DNA from: Opitutaceae bacterium
Lineage (GTDB): Bacteria > Verrucomicrobiota > Verrucomicrobiia > Opitutales > Opitutaceae
Assembly: GCA_031282705.1 (NCBI GenBank)
Contig: JAITDF010000525.1
Location: 1 to 8,118 of the forward strand
Direction of reading: 5' to 3'
DNA: 8,118 nucleotides
The notes under the pieces were generated by a model. It was not told where the DNA came from. It did not search any database and was given only the letters and a program-made list of their open reading frames with translations. The position numbers were made by a program, and so were the translations under genes. Below, piece by piece: positions 1 to 6,900 of the stretch (within the stretch, counting starts at the first letter, position 1; each line of letters starts with the position of its first letter).

Positions 1-1643
<1,643 letters not shown>

Positions 1644-1698
1644 GTGACGGATGCGAGGGCGCCGCCGCCTTGCCCCTGGGCGCCGGACCTTCGCGGGA

Positions 1699-1710
1699 GG
1701 CCTTTCGGCC
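1699..1710 (-). promoter_or_regulatory. Small GAAA-loop hairpin in the rpsA leader
   Basis: On the rpsA-sense strand this reads GGCCGAAAGGCC, a 4-bp GC stem closed by a GAAA (GNRA-type) loop, about 55 nt upstream of the rpsA start. Leaders of rpsA in other bacteria are known to fold and to be autoregulated by S1, so a leader hairpin here is plausible. The stem is short and may be chance in GC-rich DNA. I could not recognise a convincing promoter further upstream. Confidence 0.25.
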
Positions 1711-1864
1711 GTTGGTTGAAGGTTGTTTTTTGACTGAAGGCCGGCGGGAGCAACGCGGCGCGCCGGCGTGACCTGAGTGATTGCCGCAAGGGGAGGAACT
1801 TTCCGCGCCGCGCCCGGCGGGGCAAGCATGAATTTGCGGGCCGGCGCGCTTGCGCGCTTGGGGG

Positions 1865-1884
1865 GCAACAGGAAGTGATGTCAC
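1865..1884 (+). repeat. Left terminal inverted repeat of the block
   Basis: The 20 bases starting GCAACAGGAAGTGATG are the reverse complement of 2382-2401 except for one position (A versus G at the fourth base). This arm marks the rpsA-proximal edge of the nested block. Confidence 0.65.
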
Positions 1885-1892
1885 CGCCTGAG

Positions 1893-1935
1893 TCTTTCTC
1901 TTTCCTCTTTCCTCTTCCTCTTTATCTTTATCTCT
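1893..1935 (+). repeat. Polypyrimidine tract with mirror-complement partner
   Basis: Positions 1893-1923 are pure C/T, built from CTTT and CCTCTT units, followed by TATCTTTATCTCT. Positions 1916-1935 pair exactly with 2310-2329. Such homopurine/homopyrimidine DNA can form triplex (H-DNA) structures. Whether that happens here is unknown. Confidence 0.6.
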
Positions 1936-1949
1936 GATGTTACGCAATT

Positions 1950-1977
1950 CCGTCGTATCGCAGGTTTCCAAACCTGC
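1950..1977 (+). repeat. REP-like hairpin, copy 1
   Basis: A conserved head, CCGTCGTATCG, leads into a perfect 8-bp stem (GCAGGTTT, CC, AAACCTGC at 1960-1977). The same unit appears inverted at 2028-2055. A head sequence plus a short imperfect hairpin, found as an inverted pair, is the architecture of bacterial REP/BIME sequences. No REP-associated transposase is present in the window. Confidence 0.65.
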
Positions 1978-2027
1978 TTAAAAACTCACACTTGGCCGCG
2001 AACCCGCAATCAGGCATGAGCTTCGAA

Positions 2028-2055
2028 GCAGACTTGGAAGTCTGCGGTACGACGG
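2028..2055 (-). repeat. REP-like hairpin, copy 2 (inverted relative to copy 1)
   Basis: An 8-bp perfect stem (GCAGACTT, GG, AAGTCTGC at 2028-2045) is followed by GGTACGACGG. Read on the minus strand, it matches the unit at 1950-1977: head CCGTCGTAYCG, then the GCAG stem. The two stem sequences differ at paired positions, so the base changes are compensatory and the hairpin is kept. That argues for structure rather than chance similarity. Confidence 0.65.
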
Positions 2056-2066
2056 AGCCGCGTCCC

Positions 2067-2083
2067 ATCAGTTAGTAACTGAT
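2067..2083. repeat. 17-bp perfect palindrome
   Basis: ATCAGTTA G TAACTGAT is an 8+1+8 perfect inverted repeat lying between the REP-like pair and the cruciform core. It could be a spacer hairpin of the composite element or a protein-binding dyad. No gene start is close enough to make it an obvious operator. Confidence 0.5.
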
Positions 2084-2094
2084 CTGATTGAGGT

Positions 2095-2195
2095 GTAGGG
2101 CGAGCGTCCCGCTTGCCTGACGGCGCGCAAAGTGCGCCGCTCCAAAGTGGCGGGAGCATCCTGCTCCCGTCAGGCAAGCGGGACGCTTGCCCTAC
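2095..2195. repeat. Cruciform core: 29-bp arms enclosing two hairpins
   Basis: The arms at 2095-2123 (beginning GTAGGGCGAG) and 2167-2195 (ending GCTTGCCCTAC) are reverse complements at 28 of 29 positions. Between them sit two further hairpins: CGGCGC/GCGCCG around 2121-2139 with a 7-nt loop, and a perfect 8-bp stem CGGGAGCA/TGCTCCCG (2151-2169, 3-nt loop). The inner stems overlap the inner ends of the long arms by about three bases, so a fully folded strand would make a three-way junction. I associate this arm sequence with repeats scattered through verrucomicrobial genomes; that is recollection, not a search result. It has no coding support. Confidence 0.7.
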
Positions 2196-2300
2196 TTCCC
2201 AATCCTGCGCCTCCAAAGCCACATGATTTTTCAAAGTGCCCTTTCCTCTTTATCTTGCCAGGCTTCCCGCTTCGCTTGGAAATCCCTGCCCGTTCCTGAC

Positions 2301-2347
2301 GAAAGAGAAAGAGATAAAGATAAAGAGGAAAGAATAAAGAGAGGGGG
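2301..2347 (+). repeat. Purine-rich tract, partner of the left pyrimidine tract
   Basis: A GAAAGAGAAAGAGATAAAG-type tract, purine except for a few T residues, whose segment 2310-2329 is the exact reverse complement of 1916-1935. Together they form the second layer of the mirror-symmetric block. Confidence 0.6.
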
Positions 2348-2381
2348 GCATCACTTTGGGGTACGCCCGCCTTTTGAGGGA

Positions 2382-2401
2382 GTGACATCACTTCCTGCTG
2401 C
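2382..2401 (-). repeat. Right terminal inverted repeat of the block
   Basis: It ends CATCACTTCCTGCTGC and pairs with 1865-1884 at 19 of 20 positions. It lies only about 30 bp downstream of the nitroreductase stop codon, so read-through transcripts from that gene would enter the block immediately. Confidence 0.65.
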
Positions 2402-2411
2402 ACCCGCGGAC

Positions 2412-2433
2412 GGGAGGCCTTTGGCGGCCGCCC
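2412..2433 (-). terminator. Possible hairpin terminator after the nitroreductase gene
   Basis: On the minus strand, directly after the stop codon, GGGCGGCC and GGCCTCCC form an 8-bp stem with one mismatch and a 6-nt loop. There is no following U-tract, so it is not a classical intrinsic terminator. It could instead be a further diverged repeat copy or an RNA-stabilising 3' hairpin. Confidence 0.3.
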
Positions 2434-3102
2434 TCAAATATGCCCGAACACCTCGCCGGCGGCGAAACGCACTTTTTTGAGTTTTGCGTAGTCGTCCTCC
2501 TCGCTGCGGTAGCCGGCGGCGCAGGCGACCAGCGTGGCGAGCCCTTTTCCCTTGAGCCCGAGAAGTTCGTCGTATTCCGGCGCCTCGATTCCGCCCAGCG
2601 CGCAAGTGTCCACGCCGAGCAGCGCCGCCGATGTCATGAACTGGCCGAGCGCGATGAAAACCTGGCTGGCCATGCGGCTGTCGAGCGTGCCGTCCGCCGC
2701 CGCCCGTGCGATGCCGCCCTCCGCCATCCGCCGGAAGCCGTCGAGCGCGGATGCGTCCACGCCGCGCACCTCGGCCATGCGCTCCAGATTTTTGCGCACG
2801 TGCTCCACCCCGATGTTTTTGCGCAGGGCAAACACCACCAGATGCGAGCAATCGGCGACCTGCGACTGGCCGCGGGACGCCGGCACCAGCTTCGCGCGCA
2901 CCGCCGGGTCGGTGACGACGATGAATTTCCATGGTTGCAGGCCCATCGACGAAGGCGCGAGCCGCAGTGTTTCCTCCAGCGTCCCCCACGTGCCGGCGGG
3001 GATTTTTTTCGACGCGTCGAATTGCTTCGTGGCGTATCTCCAGTTGAGCGCGGCGAGGAGCCGCCCGCCGCTGATCGGTTCAAATTTGTCCGTGGTTGTC
3101 AT
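2434..3102 (-). CDS. NfsB-like NAD(P)H-dependent nitroreductase (FMN)
   Basis: This is a 222-residue member of the nitroreductase fold, FMN-dependent dimeric cytoplasmic enzymes that reduce nitro compounds, quinones or related acceptors with NAD(P)H. The length matches E. coli NfsB (217 residues). Recognisable blocks are RYATKQFDASKK (22-33), equivalent to NfsB RHSTKAFDASKK; PSSMGLQPWKFIV (50-62); SHLVVFALR (86-94); the helix around MASQVFIALGQFM (144-156); LGVDT...GIEAPEYDELLGLKGKG (162-187); and KKVR (209-212), equivalent to the FMN-contacting K-x-R near the NfsB C-terminus. The serine in the first FMN motif is alanine here (A24). The ATG at 3102 is chosen because the family N-terminus begins just after it. 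The frame stays open upstream to 3231, but that extension reads through repeats (18-bp units and a GC-rich hairpin) and looks non-coding. No Shine-Dalgarno is visible. The natural substrate cannot be told from sequence. Confidence 0.92.
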   Translation of the reverse strand: MTTTDKFEPISGGRLLAALNWRYATKQFDASKKIPAGTWGTLEETLRLAPSSMGLQPWKFIVVTDPAVRAKLVPASRGQSQVADCSHLVVFALRKNIGVEHVRKNLERMAEVRGVDASALDGFRRMAEGGIARAAADGTLDSRMASQVFIALGQFMTSAALLGVDTCALGGIEAPEYDELLGLKGKGLATLVACAAGYRSEEDDYAKLKKVRFAAGEVFGHI

Positions 3103-3122
3103 GGTGGAAAAGCATCCGGCGA

Positions 3123-3176
3123 GGCAAAAATCAGGGACAAGGCAAAAATCGGGGGGCGGGCAAAAATAACTTCCGC
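3123..3176 (+). repeat. Three 18-bp tandem units headed by GGCAAAAAT
   Basis: GGCAAAAAT occurs at 3123, 3141 and 3159, exactly 18 bp apart; the rest of each unit diverges. On the nitroreductase-sense strand these are three ATTTTTGCC boxes lying 21-80 bp upstream of its start. They could be iterated binding sites for a regulator or the remains of a short tandem duplication. The A-tracts are not spaced at exact helical turns (18 rather than 21 bp). Confidence 0.6.
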
Positions 3177-3205
3177 GGGTGGTTTCGGCGAAATCGCCGC
3201 GGAAC

Positions 3206-3225
3206 GGACGGCACGGAGGCCGTCC
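3206..3225 (-). repeat. Dispersed GC-rich hairpin repeat, copy A
   Basis: GGACGGC and GCCGTCC form a perfect 7-bp stem around a 6-nt loop. Read on the minus strand (GGACGGCCTCCGTGCCGTCC), it closely matches the arms at 4110-4130 and 4166-4186, including flanking bases (a following TTCCGC-like stretch). It is therefore one of three related copies in this window. Confidence 0.6.
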
Positions 3226-3434
3226 CTTCAAGGGGCCCGGACGCTTCCGCGCAACATCAGTGACTTGTCTTTTTTAACCTGTCCCTTATTTGGCCGCGAG
3301 CGGGGATAAACATCTTCTACCTGTTCGTCATCCCACCGAATGATTGATGGCACTTTCGATTGTCCCCGCCGGCGGGGCTTCGCCGTCATTGCGACCTTGC
3401 CCTGGCACGGGGCGCGGCGCAGAGTTTTCACGCC

Positions 3435-4046
3435 ATGCTCATCGATCTCGCCTCCCTTAAATCCCGCGACGCCTACCGCTGGATGACCAGCACCATCATC
3501 CCGCGCCCCATCGCGTGGGTGTCCACCGTGTCCGCCGACGGGAAAACCAACCTCGCGCCGTTCAGCTTCTTCCAAGGCGTCACCTCCGTGCCGCCGTCGC
3601 TCCTGTTCGTGGCGGTCAACACCCGCGACGGTTCGAGAAAGGACACCGTGCGCAACGTGGAGGCGACCGGCGAGTTTGTGGTGAACCTCGTGCCCGAGGC
3701 GCTCGCCGGGCAGATGAACGCCACCGGCACGCTGCTGCCCTACGGCGAGAGCGAGTTCGAGAAATTCGGCATCGCGCCCGCGCCCTCCGCGAAGGTCGCC
3801 CCGCCGCGCGTCGCCGCCGCGCCGGTCGCGTTTGAATGCAAACGCCACGCCATCGTGCCGGTCGGCGAGGGGCCCGGCGCGGCCAGCATCGTCATCGGCG
3901 TGATCGTGTCCATGCATGTTGACGACGCCGTCATCGGCGCGGACGGCTGGCCCGACGCGGCGAAACTCGACCTCGTCGGCCGCATGGGCGGCGAGGTCTT
4001 TGTGCGCACGAAGGACACCTTCACGCTGCCCCGCCCGCCGCGCTGA
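3435..4046 (+). CDS. Flavin reductase-like FMN-binding protein
   Basis: This 203-residue protein has the flavin reductase-like split-barrel domain (PF01613/COG1853 type), a cytoplasmic FMN-binding fold found in NAD(P)H:flavin oxidoreductases and flavoredoxin-like proteins. Diagnostic blocks are STIIPRPIAWVST (19-31), NLAPFSFFQGVTSVPP (39-54), where the backbone and S/T side chains cradle the FMN phosphate, KDTVRNVEATGEFVVNLV (69-86), and a C-terminal VGRMGGEVFVRTKDTFTLPRP (181-201). The length is normal for this subfamily. The ATG at 3435 begins MLIDLASL just before the first conserved block; the longer reading from 3360 adds an unlikely N-terminus across a GC palindrome. No Shine-Dalgarno is visible. 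It is divergent from the nitroreductase. It could supply reduced flavin to a partner oxygenase or act alone; the sequence does not decide. Confidence 0.9.
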   Translation: MLIDLASLKSRDAYRWMTSTIIPRPIAWVSTVSADGKTNLAPFSFFQGVTSVPPSLLFVAVNTRDGSRKDTVRNVEATGEFVVNLVPEALAGQMNATGTLLPYGESEFEKFGIAPAPSAKVAPPRVAAAPVAFECKRHAIVPVGEGPGAASIVIGVIVSMHVDDAVIGADGWPDAAKLDLVGRMGGEVFVRTKDTFTLPRPPR

Positions 4047-4109
4047 CGCGGCGCGCCCCGGAACGGCTCATGTCTCCATGAGGCCATGAGGCAAAATGGC
4101 ATTTCCCCC

Positions 4110-4130
4110 GGAGCGACGGCCTCCCTGCCG
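4110..4130 (+). repeat. Dispersed GC-rich repeat, copy B (left arm of inverted pair)
   Basis: The 21 bases starting GGAGCGACGGCCTCC pair with 4166-4186 at 18 of 21 positions, giving a long imperfect hairpin with a 35-nt loop. With TCCATTTCCGC following, it also matches copy A (3206-3225, minus strand). Confidence 0.6.
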
Positions 4131-4165
4131 TCCATTTCCGCGCCGTCCCTTTGTCCGGGAGCGGG

Positions 4166-4186
4166 CGGCACGGAAGCCGTCTCTCC
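4166..4186 (-). repeat. Dispersed GC-rich repeat, copy C (right arm of inverted pair)
   Basis: On the minus strand it reads GGAGAGACGGCTTCCGTGCC, the same unit as copies A and B with a few substitutions. Its arrangement opposite copy B resembles a BIME-like inverted couple. Confidence 0.6.
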
Positions 4187-4331
4187 AAAACGAATCCGCC
4201 AAAAAGGGCATTTCAGCCGGCAAATGGCATCGGGCCATCCCGTTCCCGCCCGCTCGCCTTCGTTCTCTTTCCACTTTCTCCAGAAATAAAATCGAAGAAA
4301 GAAAGAGACCGCGCGCGCCCATGGTTTCCCC

Positions 4332-5945
4332 ATGAAATTTCCCATGAAAAAATTACCTTTTCTCTACAGCGCTTTGTTTTTTCTGCTGGTGGCGCTGCCG
4401 CTGCTTTTCCAGGCGCTGTTTTTTGTCGTCGCGATACTCGTCCCCGGCGAAGTTCCCGCCGCGTTTTCCTGGGCGCTCACGGGCGTGGTTGCGGCGCTGT
4501 TTTTGCATGTGTGTTACCGCGCCGGCCGCCGGCGGGTTCTGCGCGCTTTTCATTATGCCGGCGGCACCATGCCGGAAGCGGCGGCGGCGACAATCCCAAG
4601 CGGCTTTTTTGTCCGCTACCAACCCGTGCTCGCCGCCCTCGCTTACACGGTGCTGGTGACGCTGGCGGCGCTGCTTGCGCCGTCCGGCGCCGGGCACGGG
4701 GTGTTCTCGAACGCGACCGCCATTTTCGGTCTTGCCCACGCCACCTCGGTTTTTGTCCCGATGCTATTTGTGTATCTTGCCGGCGGCTCGTTGTGGATGC
4801 TCGTGCCGGTGCCGCTGGCGATATACGCATGCTTCGGCGCCGGCATGGCGCGCGGGTTTCATATCATCGGCGCGCCGCGCACCCCGTGGCGGTCGTGGCT
4901 CGGCGCCGCCGGCGCGCTGGCGGCGGCGGGCATTGCGATTTTCCTGCGCGCGGACGCCATGCGCGCCGGGCTCCTCCCGCTGTCCGCGGCATTGCGGCCC
5001 GCCGCGCTCCCGGACGACAACACTTTTAATAGAAACCGCCAGCCATTCGAGCCCGGCAACCGGCTGCCCGTGGTGGAAAACCCCGCGCTGTCCATTTCAA
5101 AAAATCATCCGCGGCTCGACGGCGCCACCGCCGCGTTTCCCATTTACGCCGCCGCCGCGCAGGCTGTTTACAAGGGGCTGGAGCACATGGAGCCATACAA
5201 GCGCATGCACTATATAAAATGCTCCAACACGCCCGGCGCGTGGCACGAGCTCACCGAGGGCCGGGTCGATGTTATATTTGTCGCCGAACCCTCGCTCGCG
5301 CAGCTCGCGGCGGCGCGCGGGAAAGGCGTGGAGTTTCGCATGACACCGCTCGCCCGCGACGCATTTGTGTTTTTCACGCGCACGGACAATCCCGTTGACA
5401 ATCTCACGTCCGAACAAATCCGCGGCATTTATACAAAACGCATCACCAACTGGCGCGAGGCCGGCGGGCGCGACGAAAAAATCCTGCCGTTCCAGCGCCC
5501 CGAAGGCTCCGGCAGCCAGACCGTGATGCAGCGCCTCGTCATGCGCGACCGGCCGCTGGCGGCGCCGCTGGCCGAGGAGCGCGCCGCCGGCATGGGCGGC
5601 ATCATCCGCGCCACCGCCGCCTACCGCAACGCCGCCGGCGCCATCGGCTACTCGTTCCGCGTGTTTGCGTCCGAGACGGGCGCGGAGGCGCCGGTGAAAT
5701 TCCTCTCCATCGACGGCGTCGCGCCCGTGCCGGAAAACATCCGCGCCGGCGCGTATCCGTTCACGGCGGATGTGTTCGCCGTCACCGCCGGCAACGAGAC
5801 GCCCGAAACGCGCGCGCTCCTCGCCTGGCTCGCCGGGCCGCAAGGCCGCCGCCTCATCGAGGCCACCGGCTACGTGAGCGCGCCGCCGGCGGCGGCGTCG
5901 AAGGCGCCCGCGCCCGGCGCGATTCCATCCGGGGGCGGGCCGTAG
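4332..5945 (+). CDS. Multi-pass membrane protein fused to PstS-like phosphate-binding domain
   Basis: A 537-residue two-part protein. Residues 1-206 carry about six hydrophobic segments (roughly 8-37, 44-62, 96-117, 126-150, 153-173 and 189-205). Residues 260-515 form a PstS-type periplasmic substrate-binding domain. The domain opens with DGATAAFPIYAA (263-274), resembling the first phosphate loop of E. coli PstS (GATFPAPVY). It continues with DVIFVAEPS (313-321), the family block FFTRTDNPVDNLTSEQIRGIY (347-367), ITNW (371-374), and RPEGSGS (389-395), which lines up residue for residue with the PstS loop R-A-D-G-S-G-T. GAIGYSF (436-442) matches the late 'GAIGY' block. The C-terminus is an Ala/Pro/Gly tail. 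The conserved PstS aspartate in the RADGSGT loop is glutamate here (E391). No pstCAB or phoU is adjacent. The likely role is membrane-tethered phosphate (or other oxyanion) binding or sensing; transport is unproven. Start choice: ATG 4332 or ATG 4344 (MKKLPF); neither has a Shine-Dalgarno. Confidence 0.82.
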   Translation: MKFPMKKLPFLYSALFFLLVALPLLFQALFFVVAILVPGEVPAAFSWALTGVVAALFLHVCYRAGRRRVLRAFHYAGGTMPEAAAATIPSGFFVRYQPVLAALAYTVLVTLAALLAPSGAGHGVFSNATAIFGLAHATSVFVPMLFVYLAGGSLWMLVPVPLAIYACFGAGMARGFHIIGAPRTPWRSWLGAAGALAAAGIAIFLRADAMRAGLLPLSAALRPAALPDDNTFNRNRQPFEPGNRLPVVENPALSISKNHPRLDGATAAFPIYAAAAQAVYKGLEHMEPYKRMHYIKCSNTPGAWHELTEGRVDVIFVAEPSLAQLAAARGKGVEFRMTPLARDAFVFFTRTDNPVDNLTSEQIRGIYTKRITNWREAGGRDEKILPFQRPEGSGSQTVMQRLVMRDRPLAAPLAEERAAGMGGIIRATAAYRNAAGAIGYSFRVFASETGAEAPVKFLSIDGVAPVPENIRAGAYPFTADVFAVTAGNETPETRALLAWLAGPQGRRLIEATGYVSAPPAAASKAPAPGAIPSGGGP

Positions 5946-5967
5946 ATATGGCCGGCGGGGCCGTGCG

Positions 5968-6900
5968 TCATGACGTTCCCATGCGCCGGTATTGGACGGG
6001 AGTCATGCCGATGCGTTTTCGGAACAGGCGGTGGAAATGCGCCACATCGGCGAAACCCGTGGACATGGCGGTTTGCAGCACGCTCATGCCCGTGTCCCGC
6101 AATAATTCCATGGCGGCGCGCAGGCGGCGCTGGACGAGCAGTTCCCTGAACGTGACGCCGCATGAAAGCCGCACCGCGTGGCTGGTCCGGCTTTCGCTCA
6201 GGCAAAGGTGCGCCGCCAGCATCCCCAAGGTCATGCCCTCATGATAATGCCGTTCAATAAAACGCATGATTGCCACCTGCCGCCGTGTCATTGAACTGCT
6301 GGTGAATGCGTCGGGGGATTTGCCGGGGGCGGTGTTGCCGGCATATATCGCCGAGGCCCATAATTGCAGGCGCGCGGCCAGCTGGCGCAGGCATTCGAGT
6401 ATGAGTTGCGCCTCCTTTTCCGAGACGGGCGGGGCCATTGTCCGGCGGGCGTTCCAGGGAGGCGTTTCCCATTGCGTAAGCTGGGCTCTTAAGGCGGAGG
6501 CCAGGGAGGGGGCGGGCATTCGCGGCCCGGCGAAAAACACCCAGGCCAGCCTGTCCCTTGAAAAGACCGGCACCATCCACTCCACCAGCCCGGCGTGGCA
6601 GACATGGATCCGGCCTTCCGGCAGGGTGGCGAGCAGCGGGCGGAGCGAGCGGACCTCGAACTGAATGCACCGGTCCTCCTGCCCCTGGGCTTTCACGGCC
6701 AGGCACAACTCCGAACAATGATGAAAACGATACGGTTGAATAAACGGCCTCAGCGTGCCCGCCAGATCATGCACCGTGACATGCAGGCGGTGGATTTGCT
6801 CAAACGCGGCGATGGCCTGTTCCGGCAGGGCGAGGCGGGGTTGTGAATCACCGGCGGGGAAAGGGAAAGGGGAGGTTTCTGGCATGGCTGGAAACAGCAT
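5968..6900 (-). CDS. AraC-family regulator with N-terminal PocR-type sensory domain
   Basis: This 310-residue protein pairs a ligand-sensing domain with an AraC-type DNA-binding domain. Residues about 30-185 resemble the PocR sensory domain: a cysteine cluster (C62, C66, C78, C101), the block HVCHAGLVEWMVPVF (99-113) and WVFFAGPR (120-127). PocR domains are known from propanediol/cobalamin regulators and are thought to bind small organic ligands. Residues about 207-307 hold the double helix-turn-helix: MTLGMLAAHLCLSESRTSHAV (223-243) and the second unit MSVLQTAMSTGFADVAHFHRLFRKRIGMTPVQYRR (272-306), the AraC signature. The start is ATG 6900; an in-frame ATG at 6885 (MPETSPF) is an alternative, and neither has a Shine-Dalgarno. 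The stop lies 22 bp from the convergent upstream gene's stop. It is divergent from the hydroxyacid dehydrogenase across 120 bp, so that gene, and its own gene, are the likely targets. The ligand is unknown. Confidence 0.9.
   Translation of the reverse strand: MLFPAMPETSPFPFPAGDSQPRLALPEQAIAAFEQIHRLHVTVHDLAGTLRPFIQPYRFHHCSELCLAVKAQGQEDRCIQFEVRSLRPLLATLPEGRIHVCHAGLVEWMVPVFSRDRLAWVFFAGPRMPAPSLASALRAQLTQWETPPWNARRTMAPPVSEKEAQLILECLRQLAARLQLWASAIYAGNTAPGKSPDAFTSSSMTRRQVAIMRFIERHYHEGMTLGMLAAHLCLSESRTSHAVRLSCGVTFRELLVQRRLRAAMELLRDTGMSVLQTAMSTGFADVAHFHRLFRKRIGMTPVQYRRMGTS

Larger units (their letters stand above)
1865..2401. repeat. Nested inverted-repeat block, MITE-like, no ORF
   Basis: This 537-bp block has no credible gene and is symmetric from the outside inwards. 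The ends, 1865-1884 and 2382-2401, are 20-bp inverted repeats with one mismatch, containing AGGAAGTGATGTCA. Inside them are a polypyrimidine tract (1893-1935) on the left and its purine-rich counterpart (2301-2347) on the right; 1916-1935 and 2310-2329 are exact reverse complements. The interior carries a pair of REP-like hairpins, a 17-bp palindrome and a cruciform core. Terminal inverted repeats around a non-coding palindromic cargo fit a non-autonomous (MITE-like) element or a composite REP cluster. No target-site duplication is evident at the edges, so mobility is inference only. It lies between rpsA and the nitroreductase gene, both on the minus strand, so it would be crossed only by read-through from the nitroreductase side. 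Confidence 0.6.
3103..3434. other. Divergent intergenic region between the two flavoenzyme genes
   Basis: These 332 bp separate the nitroreductase (minus) from the flavin reductase-like gene (plus), so both promoters should lie here. It holds the three 18-bp units, a CGGCGA/TCGCCG hairpin at 3186-3199, a GC-rich hairpin at 3206-3225 and a 14-bp GC palindrome (CCCCGCCGGCGGGG) at 3364-3377. I could not identify a convincing -35/-10 pair, and I see no RNA gene. Confidence 0.5.
4047..4331. other. Intergenic region with inverted pair of dispersed repeats
   Basis: A 285-bp gap between the flavin reductase-like gene and the membrane/PstS-like gene. It contains repeat copies B and C and a short purine-rich tract (GAAGAAAGAAAGAGA near 4290-4305). 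Positions 4321-4335 encode a four-codon reading frame whose stop overlaps the next gene's ATG (ATGA). I see no terminator with a U-tract and no clear promoter. Confidence 0.4.

Noticed and set aside
1865..2195. CRISPR array or tRNA-like cloverleaf in the hairpin-rich region
   Set aside because: The repeats are inverted and heterogeneous, not regularly spaced direct repeats with unique spacers. No tRNA consensus (T-loop GTTCRA or CCA end) is present in the folded core.
2010..2234. A 74-codon minus-strand open frame
   Set aside because: It runs through the cruciform core and a REP-like hairpin. Its peptide (containing KRDARPT and TADFQVC) is a translation of repeat DNA, with no start signal or protein character.
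2170..2480. Small open frames on both strands through the repeat block (for example 2187-2480 plus, 2170-2403 minus)
   Set aside because: They cross terminal repeats and purine/pyrimidine tracts, giving low-complexity peptides. No conserved domain or plausible initiation site.
2440..3309. A 289-codon plus-strand frame opposite the nitroreductase
   Set aside because: The minus-strand product has all nitroreductase motifs. This one is His/Arg/Ala-rich and featureless, so it is an antisense shadow.
4151..5029. A 292-codon plus-strand frame overlapping the membrane/PstS-like gene start
   Set aside because: It is Arg/Ala-rich and runs in the +1 frame of a gene with clear transmembrane segments and PstS motifs; upstream it passes through repeat copy C.
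5950..5962. Short GGCC/GGCC inverted repeat between the convergent stops
   Set aside because: A 4-bp stem without a T-tract on either side is too weak to call a terminator, and such repeats are frequent in GC-rich DNA.
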